Assembly (NCBI GenBank): GCA_963695075.1
Contig: CAVOFR010000007.1
Coordinates: forward strand, 124,001-188,000
DNA length: 64,000 nucleotides
Direction of reading: 5' to 3'
Source: CAWCAL01 sp963695075
GTDB taxonomy: Bacteria; Actinomycetota; Acidimicrobiia; Acidimicrobiales; CAWCAL01
A program made the position numbers and the translations under genes. The notes under the pieces were generated by a model that had not been told where the DNA came from, did not search any database, and was given only the letters and a program-made list of their open reading frames with translations. Positions 36,509 to 44,904 of this stretch are shown piece by piece (within the stretch, counting starts at the first letter, position 1; each line of letters begins with the position of its first letter).

Positions 36509-36835
36509 TCACCCCCGTCGGACGACCACGTCGAGGCTGGTGGGTTCATCGCTCTCCAGGAGAGATCTGATCTCCCTACACAAGGCGGTTTCCTGCCACG
36601 TCAGATGACTTACCAGGGCCGGTTCCTCGACCTCCACAACAAGGGTCGACGCTGCCAACCGGAGCGGACGGCTCCGCGCCGCAACCTCCACACCGACCAA
36701 CCTCGGCCAGGCCTCGATCAGCTCGGTGACCGATGACACCGGAGCCGAGCCGAGTCTACGCAGGACCGCATCGAGCCCGGCCCGCAGAGAGCGGGGTTCA
36801 CCCCCTGCCGTGTCTCCCGGAAGAGGATCAACCAT
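36509..36835 (-). CDS. DUF721 protein (DciA-like)
   Basis: A 108-residue DUF721 protein, found next to recF and gyrB in most actinobacteria. The family is related to DciA, which loads the replicative helicase in bacteria without DnaC, so a role at the origin is plausible but not shown here. The core is VSSVTELIEAWPRLVGVEVAARSRP followed by LVVEVEEPALVSHLTWQ. The ATG at 36835 overlaps the recF stop by eight bases; an in-frame ATG at 36865 would overlap more. Confidence 0.88.
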   Translation of the reverse strand: MVDPLPGDTAGGEPRSLRAGLDAVLRRLGSAPVSSVTELIEAWPRLVGVEVAARSRPLRLAASTLVVEVEEPALVSHLTWQETALCREIRSLLESDEPTSLDVVVRRG

Positions 36836-37913
36836 CGTGGGACTCGATGCGTCCGTCGACCACATGCAAGGTCCGTTCGACGGGGACCGATGCGGGCACG
36901 ACGCCAGCCGAGGTCAGCATCACCTGGCCCGGGGGGAGGGACCGGACCAGAGCATCGGAGCGGTCGTCGTCGAGTTCACTGAACACGTCATCCAAGAGCA
37001 ACACGGGTGCGCGACCCAACGTCTCGGCCACCGCGAGGTGACCACCGAGCTTCAGTGAGAGGGCCAGGGACCGCTGCTCACCCTGCGAAGCATGCGTTCG
37101 AGCCGGCAAACCATTCAGCAGTATCTCGAGATCATCGCGGTGGGGTCCGACCAGCGTCATGCCTCGGCGGAGCTCGTCGTCACGGACCGCTTCGAGCGCT
37201 GACTCGAGCTCACCCTCGCTCCAGGTGGATCGGTACGCGAGCCGGACGGACTGACCGTCACCGCCCAGCTGCGAGTAGGTCGACTGCACCTGTGGGGTGA
37301 TGGCTTCGAGGAGGTCACGACGGTGGCCGGCCAGTTCTTCGCCGGCAGATGACAACTTCCTGTTCCACACGGAAAGGGTCAGAGCGATGTCATCGCTGAG
37401 TCGCCCCCTGGACTGCTTCAACAACGCGTTGCGCTGGCGGAGGATCTTCTCCACCTGCGTGCGCAACGGATCGAGTTTCGGCTGCCGGGCCACCATCACA
37501 TCGTCCAGGAACCTACGCCTCGATGCGGGCCCGGCTTTCACGATCTCCAGATCGTCCGGCGTGAAGACCGTCAGTTTCAACACCTCGAGAAGATCGCGAC
37601 CACGGGTGATCTTCTGCCCGTTGACCTGACAGCGCGACCTACCTCGGGCCGAGATCTCACACTCGATCATCAGGGTCCGTTCATCGTGCTGGACCCGACC
37701 TCGAACGATCCCGTGCTCGGCTCCCTGCCTGATCATCGTGTCCGAGGACAGCCCCCGGAAAGAGCGCTGCGTACCCAGGTACGCCACCGCCTCGATCAGA
37801 TTGGTCTTTCCCGTCCCGTTGGCACCCCGGATGACCGTCAGTCCCGGTCCGAACGAGACATGGGTCTCCTCGTATGACCGTAGAGCCGTCAACCAGAGCT
37901 CGGCGACATGCAC
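36828..37913 (-). CDS. recF: DNA replication and repair protein RecF
   Basis: A 361-residue SMC-like ATPase that helps load RecA at gaps. The Walker A motif is GANGTGKTN at residues 30-38, the ABC-type signature is ASQGEQRSLAL near residue 280, and Walker B is LLLDDVFSELD near residue 310. It starts at ATG 37913, 10 bases after the dnaN stop, and overlaps the DUF721 gene by eight bases, keeping the classic dnaA-dnaN-recF-DUF721-gyrB-gyrA order. Confidence 0.96.
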   Translation of the reverse strand: MHVAELWLTALRSYEETHVSFGPGLTVIRGANGTGKTNLIEAVAYLGTQRSFRGLSSDTMIRQGAEHGIVRGRVQHDERTLMIECEISARGRSRCQVNGQKITRGRDLLEVLKLTVFTPDDLEIVKAGPASRRRFLDDVMVARQPKLDPLRTQVEKILRQRNALLKQSRGRLSDDIALTLSVWNRKLSSAGEELAGHRRDLLEAITPQVQSTYSQLGGDGQSVRLAYRSTWSEGELESALEAVRDDELRRGMTLVGPHRDDLEILLNGLPARTHASQGEQRSLALSLKLGGHLAVAETLGRAPVLLLDDVFSELDDDRSDALVRSLPPGQVMLTSAGVVPASVPVERTLHVVDGRIESHDG

Positions 37914-37923
37914 GAGCCGCCGC

Positions 37924-39015
37924 TCAGCTCACCCGGACCGGCATCAACAGGTACAGGAAGTCCTCTCGCCCGACCGACCGAAGAATCGCCGGCTTGAGAG
38001 CATCGACGGTCTCCAGCGTCACCTCATCGCCGGGGGTGACATCGATCCCATCCATCAGATACTCGGGATTGAACGCAACCGTGAGCTCACTGCCTTCGTA
38101 TTCTGCGTCGACCTGCTCGTGAGCCTGACCGACGTCCTGGGTCACAGCGAGCATCTCCAGTCCATCCTGGCTCATCACCAGCCGTACGGGAGTTGCCTCG
38201 CGGGCCAGGAGTCGCACGCGACGAAGCGCGTCGGCGACAGCTCCCCGGCCCACCGTCACCCTGTTGGGTTGTGTGGTCGGGATGAGCCCCTTGTAGTTCG
38301 GGAAGTCACCTTCGATCAAGCGTGTGCTCACACGAATGTCATCGAGCTCGAAAGTCGCATCTCGCTCACCCAGGCGAAGCGTCACGTCACCGTCGTCGAG
38401 GATCCGGGTCAACTCGCTCAATGCCCGCGACGGAACGAGAACACTCTGGCCGGCGGACAACACGCTGGTCCCGGGCAGATCACGCACGGCCAGACGGTAC
38501 GAATCGGTGGCGACGAGTCGCAGTCCGCCCTCTTCGGCGGTGAACAACACCCCGGTGAGAATCGGCCGGGAATCATCGGATGAAGCGGCTGGGACCACCT
38601 GCTTCAGAGCTTCCGCCAGGGCGACGCCGTCGAAGGTGACCGCGTCGTCGGGAGCAGCCGGCAACACCGGGAACTCCTCGGCCGGGATCAGCCGGATGGA
38701 GAAGTCTGAGCGACCGGACGTGATCTCGGCCTGATCATCGGTCGTGCTGACCTCGACCGCTCCTTCCTCCAACGCCCGCACGATGTCGGAAGCGAGCTTG
38801 GCCGGAATCACCACGGCCCCGTCTTCCCGGCCGGCGACCGTGATGGTCACCGTGATGGTCAGATCCAGATCACTTCCGGTCAATTGGAGTCGATCGCCGT
38901 CGAGCTCCGCCCGAAGGCCGGACAGCACCGGCAGCGACGCTCCCCGACTGGACACGGCTCGACTCGCGGTCGCGAGTGCATCGGCAAGGACATCTCGCTC
39001 ACAGCGGAACTTCAC
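37924..39015 (-). CDS. dnaN: DNA polymerase III beta subunit (sliding clamp)
   Basis: A 363-residue sliding clamp with three similar domains; VKFRCERDVLADALATA opens the first and the C-terminal FLYLLMPVRVS is the standard clamp ending. The GTG at 39015 is preferred because clamps start with M-K-F; a TTG at 39036 would add seven residues. It is the first gene left of the origin region and precedes recF by 10 bases. Confidence 0.96.
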   Translation of the reverse strand: MKFRCERDVLADALATASRAVSSRGASLPVLSGLRAELDGDRLQLTGSDLDLTITVTITVAGREDGAVVIPAKLASDIVRALEEGAVEVSTTDDQAEITSGRSDFSIRLIPAEEFPVLPAAPDDAVTFDGVALAEALKQVVPAASSDDSRPILTGVLFTAEEGGLRLVATDSYRLAVRDLPGTSVLSAGQSVLVPSRALSELTRILDDGDVTLRLGERDATFELDDIRVSTRLIEGDFPNYKGLIPTTQPNRVTVGRGAVADALRRVRLLAREATPVRLVMSQDGLEMLAVTQDVGQAHEQVDAEYEGSELTVAFNPEYLMDGIDVTPGDEVTLETVDALKPAILRSVGREDFLYLLMPVRVS

Positions 39016-39378
39016 AGTGTGCTCACTCTCTTCCAAGTCTTGAATTGGATAACCGTAGTCAGTGGTAGGTAGGTCCTGTGGGTTGTGGATGAACCGCCGG
39101 GATCGGTGTCATGGGAGGCATCTCGTGTCCAGTTGTTCATCCACAACCATCAACATCTCACATCCTCGTAATTTCCGAGCCTGGGGATGACCTCGATTCG
39201 GTCCAGAGGGATCACATGGTTACCAACAACGTCCAACCCGGGTTTCAAGGGGCTTGTCCACCGTCGCGTCCACAGCGGGAGGATCGGCGCTTCCCCTTCC
39301 GAGGTTGGCATCAGGGGACTCAGCGGATAGTCGTTTCGCGCCGAGGCGAGCTTCGCTCGGTCCCGATTCACTGAACTC
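39016..39378. other. Putative origin of replication (oriC), dnaN-dnaA gap
   Basis: This 363-bp gap between dnaN and dnaA, the normal oriC place in actinobacteria, holds several DnaA-box-like 9-mers: TGTGGATGA at 39084-39092 and TCATCCACA at 39137-39145 (each one mismatch from TTATCCACA), and TTGTCCACC at 39254-39262; GCGTCCACA nearby is weaker. The first two sit in a perfect 14-bp inverted repeat, GGTTGTGGATGAAC (39081-39094) and its complement (39135-39148), 40 bp apart. A mildly AT-rich patch lies at 39149-39174. No coding sequence is supported here. Confidence 0.7.
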
Positions 39379-40773
39379 CTAAGCCTGTTTCACGCGTTGG
39401 GTCAGCTCAGTGACCTGATCATAGGTCTGGCGCCGTTCGCTGAGCTGGTTTCTGATCTTCTCGCAGGCGTGGATGACGGTGGTGTGGTCCCGGCCGCCGA
39501 AGTCCCGAGCGATTGCGGGGTAGCTGAGGTCGGTGAGCTCACGGACGACGTACATGGCGATCTGTCGGGCAGCGACGAGAGGCCGACGACGGCTCTTCCC
39601 GCAGATCTCCTCGATGGGGAAGTCGAACATGTCCGAGGTCTGCTCGAGGATGAGTTGGGGCGTGATCGGCTTGGGCTCGGCAGCCGACAACACGTCGGCG
39701 AGGATCCGCGAGGCGAGGTCGGTGGTGAGGTGTTCCTGATTGAGGCTGGCATAGGCGCTGACCCTGGTCAGCGCACCCTCGATCTCGCGAATGTTGTTGG
39801 TGATGTGCTGGGCGATGTACTCGAGAACGTCGTCGGGCACGGTGTTGTTGTGGAGTTCGGACTTCTTGCGCAGAATCGCCAGACGGGTCTCGAGATCGGG
39901 CGGCTGGATATCGGTGATCAGCCCCATTTTGAATCGGCTACGCAGGCGATCCTCGAGGGTCGGTATCGAGTCGGGCGGACGATCCGACGACAGGACGATC
40001 TGGCGGTTGGACTGATGCAGGGAGTTGAACGTGTGGAAGAACTCCTCCTGGAGACCCTCCTTGCCCTCCATGAACTGGATGTCGTCGACCAGGAGAACGT
40101 CGATCTCTCGGTACTTGCGCTTGAAGCTGGGCTGGGTGTTGCGACGGATCGACTCGACGAATTCGTTGAGGAAGGTCTCGGTGGAGAGGTAGGAGACCCG
40201 GTAGGCCGGGTAGTTGTCGGAAACGTAGTTGGCGATCGCCTGGAGCAGGTGCGTCTTTCCGAGGCCGGCGCTGCCGTAGATGAAGAGCGGATTGTAGGAC
40301 CGGGCCGGGGTTTCGGCGACCGAGAGCGCTGCGGCATGGGCGAACCGGTTGGAGGCACCCTGGACGAACGAGTCGAAGGTGTACCGGGCCACGGTTCGTG
40401 TCGTTCCGGGCTCACTCGCGACCCGGGCCGGGAGTATTGCGGACTCCGATGCTGTCGGTCGGGGCGCGGGGTCTGGTTCCTCCGCCGTCGAAGATCGATC
40501 GCGGAGATCGAGTGTGACATCTCCATCGGCGGCAACGATGATCTCGACGTCGTCGGCCGAAGAGTCGACCTGACCGAGAGCCGAGCGCACCAGGTCGACG
40601 TAGCGGGTCTCGATCCGCTCTTTCATCAATACACTGGGAACACCCAAAGTGAGTACCACGTCACCGACAGCAACCGGGCTGACGTGTTGGAAGGTGCTTT
40701 GCCAGACGCCGTCAGGAACTTCTGACCGAATCAGCTCGGAACACGCCGTCCATACCTCGACTGCCTCTGGCAC
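39379..40773 (-). CDS. dnaA: Chromosomal replication initiator DnaA
   Basis: The replication initiator, 464 residues. Domain I begins PEAVEVWTACSELI; domain III has Walker A GSAGLGKTHLL and Walker B VLLVDDIQFMEG; domain IV ends with the DNA-binding signature FGGRDHTTVIHACEKI. The start is GTG 40773, with GGAGGG six bases upstream; the frame remains open further upstream, but that stretch overlaps DnaA boxes and has no family match. DnaA boxes in the leader suggest self-control. Confidence 0.96.
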   Translation of the reverse strand: MPEAVEVWTACSELIRSEVPDGVWQSTFQHVSPVAVGDVVLTLGVPSVLMKERIETRYVDLVRSALGQVDSSADDVEIIVAADGDVTLDLRDRSSTAEEPDPAPRPTASESAILPARVASEPGTTRTVARYTFDSFVQGASNRFAHAAALSVAETPARSYNPLFIYGSAGLGKTHLLQAIANYVSDNYPAYRVSYLSTETFLNEFVESIRRNTQPSFKRKYREIDVLLVDDIQFMEGKEGLQEEFFHTFNSLHQSNRQIVLSSDRPPDSIPTLEDRLRSRFKMGLITDIQPPDLETRLAILRKKSELHNNTVPDDVLEYIAQHITNNIREIEGALTRVSAYASLNQEHLTTDLASRILADVLSAAEPKPITPQLILEQTSDMFDFPIEEICGKSRRRPLVAARQIAMYVVRELTDLSYPAIARDFGGRDHTTVIHACEKIRNQLSERRQTYDQVTELTQRVKQA

Positions 40774-40790
40774 GCTTCGCCCTCCGACTT

Positions 40791-40821
40791 CTTCCACAAG
40801 GCTCTCCACATCTGTGGATAA
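40791..40821. promoter_or_regulatory. DnaA-box cluster upstream of dnaA
   Basis: Within 31 bp upstream of the dnaA start are CTTCCACAA, CTCTCCACA and, at 40813-40821, TGTGGATAA, which is the exact complement of the consensus TTATCCACA. They lie between dnaA and its likely promoter, so DnaA bound here would repress its own gene. They could also belong to an extended origin. The rest of the 377-bp dnaA-rpmH gap (40774-41150) shows no gene; it must hold the divergent promoters, but no clear -35/-10 pair was found. Confidence 0.65.
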
Positions 40822-41150
40822 AGGGTTCGACCGCCACGAGATCGCCTCCCGATTGGATGTGACCGGTCGCTGGCCAACCATGGAACCGCCAGCGCCCTGC
40901 GCCGGACAACGGAACCTAGCACTGCCGGTAGCATGTCGCATCCAGCTAACGGTGGATGGTCCCAGATCCCCGAGTAGTTGCGAATCCTGGCGCGATCGAC
41001 CTAACGTCGATGCAGTTCTGTGCCCATTGTAGCCAACCTCTCATCCGGTTACCCCGTGGTCGGCAAGTGGCCCGCTAACCCGGTCGCGATGACCGGTCGT
41101 CGTTTCGAGCGGTACCCGACTCATGGTCACACCAGCCGAGGAGCCTCCCG

Positions 41151-41285
41151 TTGAAGCGTACGTATCAGCCGAACACCAGGAAACGTTCGAAGCGACATGG
41201 CTTCCGACAGCGCATGTCCTCGCGCGGCGGTCGCGCTGTGATGCGCTCTCGCCGCCGAAAAGGTCGACATCGGCTGTCGGCCTGA
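41151..41285 (+). CDS. rpmH: 50S ribosomal protein L34
   Basis: A 44-residue, very basic protein with the full L34 pattern: MKRTYQPNTRKRSKRHGFR, MSSRGGRAVMRSRRRKGR and a short tail ending RLSA. The start is TTG 41151 with a strong GAGGAG six bases upstream. The whole gene lies inside a longer open frame in another phase that leads into rnpA, and its stop TGA overlaps the rnpA start in CTGA (41282-41285). Confidence 0.95.
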   Translation: MKRTYQPNTRKRSKRHGFRQRMSSRGGRAVMRSRRRKGRHRLSA

Positions 41286-41623
41286 TTCGGCCGATCCGTG
41301 ACCGTCGGACGTTCGTACGTCTCCATGCGACGGGGCGCAGAGCGACTCGTGGCTCCGTGACCGCGATCTGGCTGGCTGAGAGCGGGCCACCGCGAGTGGC
41401 CTTTGCCGTCCCCCGGGAGGTGGGTGGCGCCGTCGTTCGCAACCGCGTGAAGCGGAGGCTCCGGGCAGCGGTCTCCACGTTCACAACGGGAGTCACGGCC
41501 GAAGATTCGACGCTGGCCGAGGGAGCGTGGCTGATCCGCGCTCATCGCCGAGCGGCCGACCAGCCGTATGCGACCCTGCTCGAGGATCTCACGGCGGCCA
41601 TCGATGCGGCCCGAGCGCGATGA
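41282..41623 (+). CDS. rnpA: Ribonuclease P protein component
   Basis: The protein subunit of RNase P, which trims the 5-prime ends of tRNAs. The family motif is VVRNRVKRRLRAAV near residue 55, and the N-terminal start matches LIRPIRDRRTFVRL. No ATG, GTG or TTG lies in frame between 41123 and this motif, so the normal-length protein (113 residues) would have to begin at CTG 41282, overlapping the rpmH stop (CTGA), or at ATT 41285. The other choice is ATG 41123, giving a 53-residue extension that covers rpmH entirely, as in Thermus. Downstream yidD overlaps its stop (ATGA). Confidence 0.88.
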   Translation: MIRPIRDRRTFVRLHATGRRATRGSVTAIWLAESGPPRVAFAVPREVGGAVVRNRVKRRLRAAVSTFTTGVTAEDSTLAEGAWLIRAHRRAADQPYATLLEDLTAAIDAARAR

Positions 41624-41934
41624 GCCTCGAGCCGGAGAGGAACGTGTTGCACTCGGCGACGACGAGCGAACTGACTCCGCCGGCCCACGGCGAAACCGGG
41701 GTGTCAGCCGGCTGGGCGACCCGTGGAATGATGAGCGTGATTCGGGCCTACCAACACGTCCGGGCCGGGCGGCTGTCTCCCTGTCGTTTCCAACCGACCT
41801 GCTCGAGTTATGCGCTGGAGGCGGTCGAGACCCATGGAGCGCTGCGGGGTGGCGCTCTGGCCGTGCGCCGGATCGGGCGCTGTCACCCCTGGGGTGGCGC
41901 TGGATGGGACCCCGTCCCCGAACGGAGATCGTGA
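41620..41934 (+). CDS. yidD: Membrane protein insertion efficiency factor YidD
   Basis: A 104-residue protein; the YidD core starts at about residue 38 with IRAYQHVRAGRLSPCRFQPT and continues CSSYALEAVETHGALRGG and RRIGRCHPWGGAGWDPVP, with the three conserved cysteines. It aids insertion of membrane proteins with YidC, encoded next. ATG 41620 overlaps the rnpA stop. The first 37 residues are not conserved; the inner ATG codons at 41728 and 41731, just before the core, are possible alternative starts. Confidence 0.9.
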   Translation: MSLEPERNVLHSATTSELTPPAHGETGVSAGWATRGMMSVIRAYQHVRAGRLSPCRFQPTCSSYALEAVETHGALRGGALAVRRIGRCHPWGGAGWDPVPERRS

Positions 41935-41941
41935 GCTAGCC

Positions 41942-43045
41942 ATGTTCGATGCCATAGCCAGTGTTCTTGCGTGGTTCTACGAGCTGATCGGCTCTTACGC
42001 CGGCGCGATCGTCCTCATGACGTTGGCTGTGATGGCGGTTCTGACACCGTTGACCCTCAAGGGTACCCGGTCGATGATCAAAATGCAGGAAATGCAGCCA
42101 GAGCTCAAGAAACTGCAGGAGAAGTACAAGGACGACCGGGAAAAGCTCAATACGGAAATGATGGCGTTCTACAAGGAGAACGGCATCAACCCGGTCGCAG
42201 GGTGCCTCCCCACCCTGATCCAGATCCCGGTGTTCATCGTGCTGTACCAGGTCATTCGAGGGTTGACCACCCGGGTTGGTGGACTCGGCTCGAGTGTCGG
42301 GGCCGCGTTGGTCGGAGACGACTGGAATGCGGTCAAGCCGAATTTCGACCCGAAGTACATCCACCACGACACGTCGCTCTACCAGGATCTCTCCGGCACG
42401 AACGAGATGCTGTCCTGGGGACTCGATCTCTCCATAACCCCGTCGGAAGCCCTGGGGGAGGGCGTCCTGTACGCGCTCCCCTATCTCGCGCTCATCGTCA
42501 TCGTCGCCATCTCCAGTTGGTATCAGCAGAAGCAGATCCAGGGTCGACGCAAGCCGGGCGATGCCGGGACCAACAGTCAACAACAGGCCATCATGAAGGT
42601 TCTGCCGTTCATGCTGCCGGTCATCTCCTTTTCGATGCCGACTGCACTCGTGATCTATTTCGTGTTCTCCAACCTCTACCGAGTGGCCCAACAGACCTGG
42701 ATCACCCATTCACTGTACGGCGAAGACGCCGACGGGTCGGGAGGCCGGAAGCAGGGGAATGGCAAGGGGTCGAAGCCGGCGAAGTCGTCGAGGACCGGTG
42801 GGGCAAAGGCCGTCGCGGGCGGTGCCGGCGCCAAGCCTGGCGGTGGGAAGTCGTCGGGATCGAACAAGGCACCCGCGTCGAAGAAGTCGAATGGTGGCGG
42901 TCGGAGTAGCACCGCCACCAAGAGTCGGGCCCCGGCCCGCAACAAGAACGGAAAGCCCGGATCTTCCGGAAGTCGCAAGAAGCCGCCGCCTGCTGCGGCC
43001 GCTCCGACACCGCGACCACGGAAGAAGAAGCGAAAGAGGAACTGA
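41942..43045 (+). CDS. yidC: Membrane protein insertase YidC
   Basis: A 367-residue YidC/Oxa1 insertase of the short Gram-positive type, without the large periplasmic domain. The 60KD_IMP core runs from about residue 20 to 265: helix 1 (AGAIVLMTLAVMAVLTPLTL), the charged hairpin with KKLQEKYKDDREKLN, GCLPTLIQIPVFIVLYQVI, and the last helices FMLPVISFSMPTALVIYFVF. A tail of about 100 residues rich in Gly, Ser, Lys and Arg follows, ending RKKKRKRN, likely to bind the ribosome. Starts at ATG 41942, seven bases after yidD. Confidence 0.95.
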   Translation: MFDAIASVLAWFYELIGSYAGAIVLMTLAVMAVLTPLTLKGTRSMIKMQEMQPELKKLQEKYKDDREKLNTEMMAFYKENGINPVAGCLPTLIQIPVFIVLYQVIRGLTTRVGGLGSSVGAALVGDDWNAVKPNFDPKYIHHDTSLYQDLSGTNEMLSWGLDLSITPSEALGEGVLYALPYLALIVIVAISSWYQQKQIQGRRKPGDAGTNSQQQAIMKVLPFMLPVISFSMPTALVIYFVFSNLYRVAQQTWITHSLYGEDADGSGGRKQGNGKGSKPAKSSRTGGAKAVAGGAGAKPGGGKSSGSNKAPASKKSNGGGRSSTATKSRAPARNKNGKPGSSGSRKKPPPAAAAPTPRPRKKKRKRN

Positions 43046-43050
43046 CTGCA

Positions 43051-43986
43051 GTGGAATGGATCCAGACAACCGGCAAGACGGTGGAGCAGGCCAAGGAACG
43101 GGCTCTCGACCAACTGGGAATCGCGGCCGACGAGGCCGAATTCGAGACCGTGGCCAGCCCCAAGAAGGGCCTGTTCGGGATGGTGAGAGGGGAGGCCCAG
43201 GTGCGGGCCCGGGTGAGACCGGTCCAGCCGCGGTCGAAGGACGAGTCTCGACGTGGTCGCGGCGGTGACCGGCAGAACAAGCGGGGCGGCGGCAACGGCG
43301 CTGGCCGATCCGGTGAACGGGGAAAGAACCGATCCAAGGGATCCGGCGGCGGTGGTCGTCAGGGTGGTTCGGGCCAGAAGGGCCGGCGGGATTCTGTCGA
43401 TACCGGCGCCACGAGGTCGTCGGCCAAACCGACCCCGACGAAACAGACTCCAGCCCGATCGGGTGGGGGAGATCGACCACCAGTGAAGAAGGACCAGGAG
43501 ACTCCCGTGAACATGAGTATCGAGGAACAGTCCGAAGTCGTCGAGGATTTCCTCGGGGGCCTGGTCGACGCGTTCGGTCTCACCGCCGACATCGGCACGA
43601 CCAAGATAGAAGAAGACACGGTCCTGGTCAGGGTCGACGGTGAGGACCTCGGACTGCTGGTGGGACGAAAGGGCCGGACCCTGTCGGCCATCCACGAGAT
43701 CAGCCGCGCCGTGTTGCACCGCGAGGCCGACGGTCCGTTGCGAGGTCGGATCCGCCTCGACGTGGCTGGCTATCGCGAGCGGCGGCAGGCGGCTCTCGAG
43801 GCGTTCGTGCGCGAGACCGCCACCAAGGTGATCGAGGACGGTGTCGACCTGGCGCTCGAGCCCATGTCGGCCCCCGATCGCAAGATCGTGCACGACACCG
43901 CGGGCGAGATCGACGGGATCAGAACGTTGTCGGAGGGCGAGGAGCCGAACCGGCGCGTCGTCCTGGTGCCTGAGAGCGACGACTGA
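43051..43986 (+). CDS. jag: Jag/KhpB RNA-binding protein
   Basis: A 311-residue RNA-binding protein. The Jag-N domain is at residues 1-60 (TTGKTVEQAKERALDQLG; SPKKGLFGMV), then a low-complexity Gly/Arg/Lys linker of about 95 residues, a KH domain (VDGEDLGLLVGRKGRTLSAI) and an R3H domain ending near SEGEEPNRRVVL. The start is GTG 43051. KhpB-type proteins bind many RNAs and influence cell division and elongation. Its stop overlaps the apparent CTG start of rsmG. Confidence 0.92.
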   Translation: MEWIQTTGKTVEQAKERALDQLGIAADEAEFETVASPKKGLFGMVRGEAQVRARVRPVQPRSKDESRRGRGGDRQNKRGGGNGAGRSGERGKNRSKGSGGGGRQGGSGQKGRRDSVDTGATRSSAKPTPTKQTPARSGGGDRPPVKKDQETPVNMSIEEQSEVVEDFLGGLVDAFGLTADIGTTKIEEDTVLVRVDGEDLGLLVGRKGRTLSAIHEISRAVLHREADGPLRGRIRLDVAGYRERRQAALEAFVRETATKVIEDGVDLALEPMSAPDRKIVHDTAGEIDGIRTLSEGEEPNRRVVLVPESDD

Positions 43987-44606
43987 GCTCGGTCGAAGAT
44001 CTCCTGGAGGAGGCCGCCCGGCGCGGCCTCCTCGGTGGGGAGGTCGCGACACACCTGGATCATTCGCGGGCTTTTGCCACGGTCGTGCGCGCTCTACGCC
44101 CCGAGCCGGGACGTCTGATCGATATCGGCTCGGGAGGCGGCGTGCCCGGGTTGGTTCTGGCCGCGACTCTCGCCGACTGGAGCGTGGCGCTGATCGAGCG
44201 TCGGACCAGTAGGGCGACCTGGCTCGAAGAGGCAGTCGCCCGGTTGACCGGGTCCACCCGATCGACCACATCGATGGCGCGATCGGTGAGGGTCGTTGGC
44301 GGCGACGTGTATGACTGGGCTCGAACGGGCGGCTGCGGCGGGTTGCGGGAGTCGGCCACGATCGTCACGGCGCGGGCGTTCGGCCGACCTGGTGTGACCG
44401 CTGAACTAGGGGGGGCACTGGTCGAAATGGGCGGGTTCCTGGTGGTCAGTGAACCACCGGAGGACGAAGGTCGTTGGGGGGAAGTGGATCTCGGTGGGCT
44501 CGGTCTCACAGAGTACGGATCGCGGGTGGTTGACGGGTTTCGGTTCCAGGTCCTCAGCCGGTTTGGTCCCCTCGCTGATCACTATCCTCGCCGTCGTCCC
44601 GGCTGA
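43983..44606 (+). CDS. rsmG: 16S rRNA (guanine527-N7)-methyltransferase RsmG
   Basis: A 207-residue methyltransferase for 16S rRNA G527. The SAM loop is LIDIGSGGGVPGLVLA; VALIERRTSRATWLEEAVARL, VVGGDVYDWA and IVTARAFGRP follow in family order. The conserved N-terminal helix HLDHSRAFATVV lies upstream of the first normal start (GTG 44085). Going back to the in-frame stop at 43971-43973, the only start-like codon is CTG 43983, in the CTGA overlapping the jag stop. A GTG 44085 start would remove the helix. It is an unusual short form of RsmG. Confidence 0.85.
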   Translation: MSSVEDLLEEAARRGLLGGEVATHLDHSRAFATVVRALRPEPGRLIDIGSGGGVPGLVLAATLADWSVALIERRTSRATWLEEAVARLTGSTRSTTSMARSVRVVGGDVYDWARTGGCGGLRESATIVTARAFGRPGVTAELGGALVEMGGFLVVSEPPEDEGRWGEVDLGGLGLTEYGSRVVDGFRFQVLSRFGPLADHYPRRRPG

Positions 44607-44654
44607 GTGCGGTCCGTCTGGATCCGGGTAGGGTCGCATTTCACCCCGGCGGGA

Positions 44655-44668
44655 GTTTCACGTGAAAC
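44655..44668. promoter_or_regulatory. parS centromere site
   Basis: GTTTCACGTGAAAC is a perfect 14-bp palindrome identical to the core of the bacterial parS consensus that ParB binds. It lies in the 298-bp rsmG-parA gap (44607-44904), next to parAB and near the origin, as expected for chromosome segregation. A second, degenerate site is at 44814-44829; the remainder of the gap shows no gene. Confidence 0.93.
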
Positions 44669-44813
44669 CCCGGGGGATTCCGGGCCGAGTGTCGGGGACC
44701 CCGTGGATCGGCCGTATGGCTCCGGGGCAGCCTCCTCAGTCGTTCAGCGCAACCCCGGCTCCGCTCCGTGCCGCCGTCCGCTGAACTTCCTCGTGGGCCG
44801 GGGGCAGACGCGA

Positions 44814-44829
44814 TGTTTCCCATGAAACC
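44814..44829. promoter_or_regulatory. Degenerate parS-like site
   Basis: TGTTTCCCATGAAACC matches 13 of 16 positions of the parS consensus; both arms (TGTTTC and GAAAC) are kept and the centre differs. It lies 150 bp from the perfect site and may be a weak ParB site or a decayed copy. Confidence 0.4.
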
Positions 44830-44904
44830 ACGACTCGGCCTTGACCGGAGTCCAAGCAGCGGACAGGATAGCGGTCGCTTGTGGCCGATCAGAGGAGCCT
44901 GACA

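Noticed and set aside
40774..40941. Longer dnaA start upstream of 40773
   Set aside because: The extra codons overlap DnaA boxes and have no match to DnaA domain I; GTG 40773 has a strong GGAGGG site.
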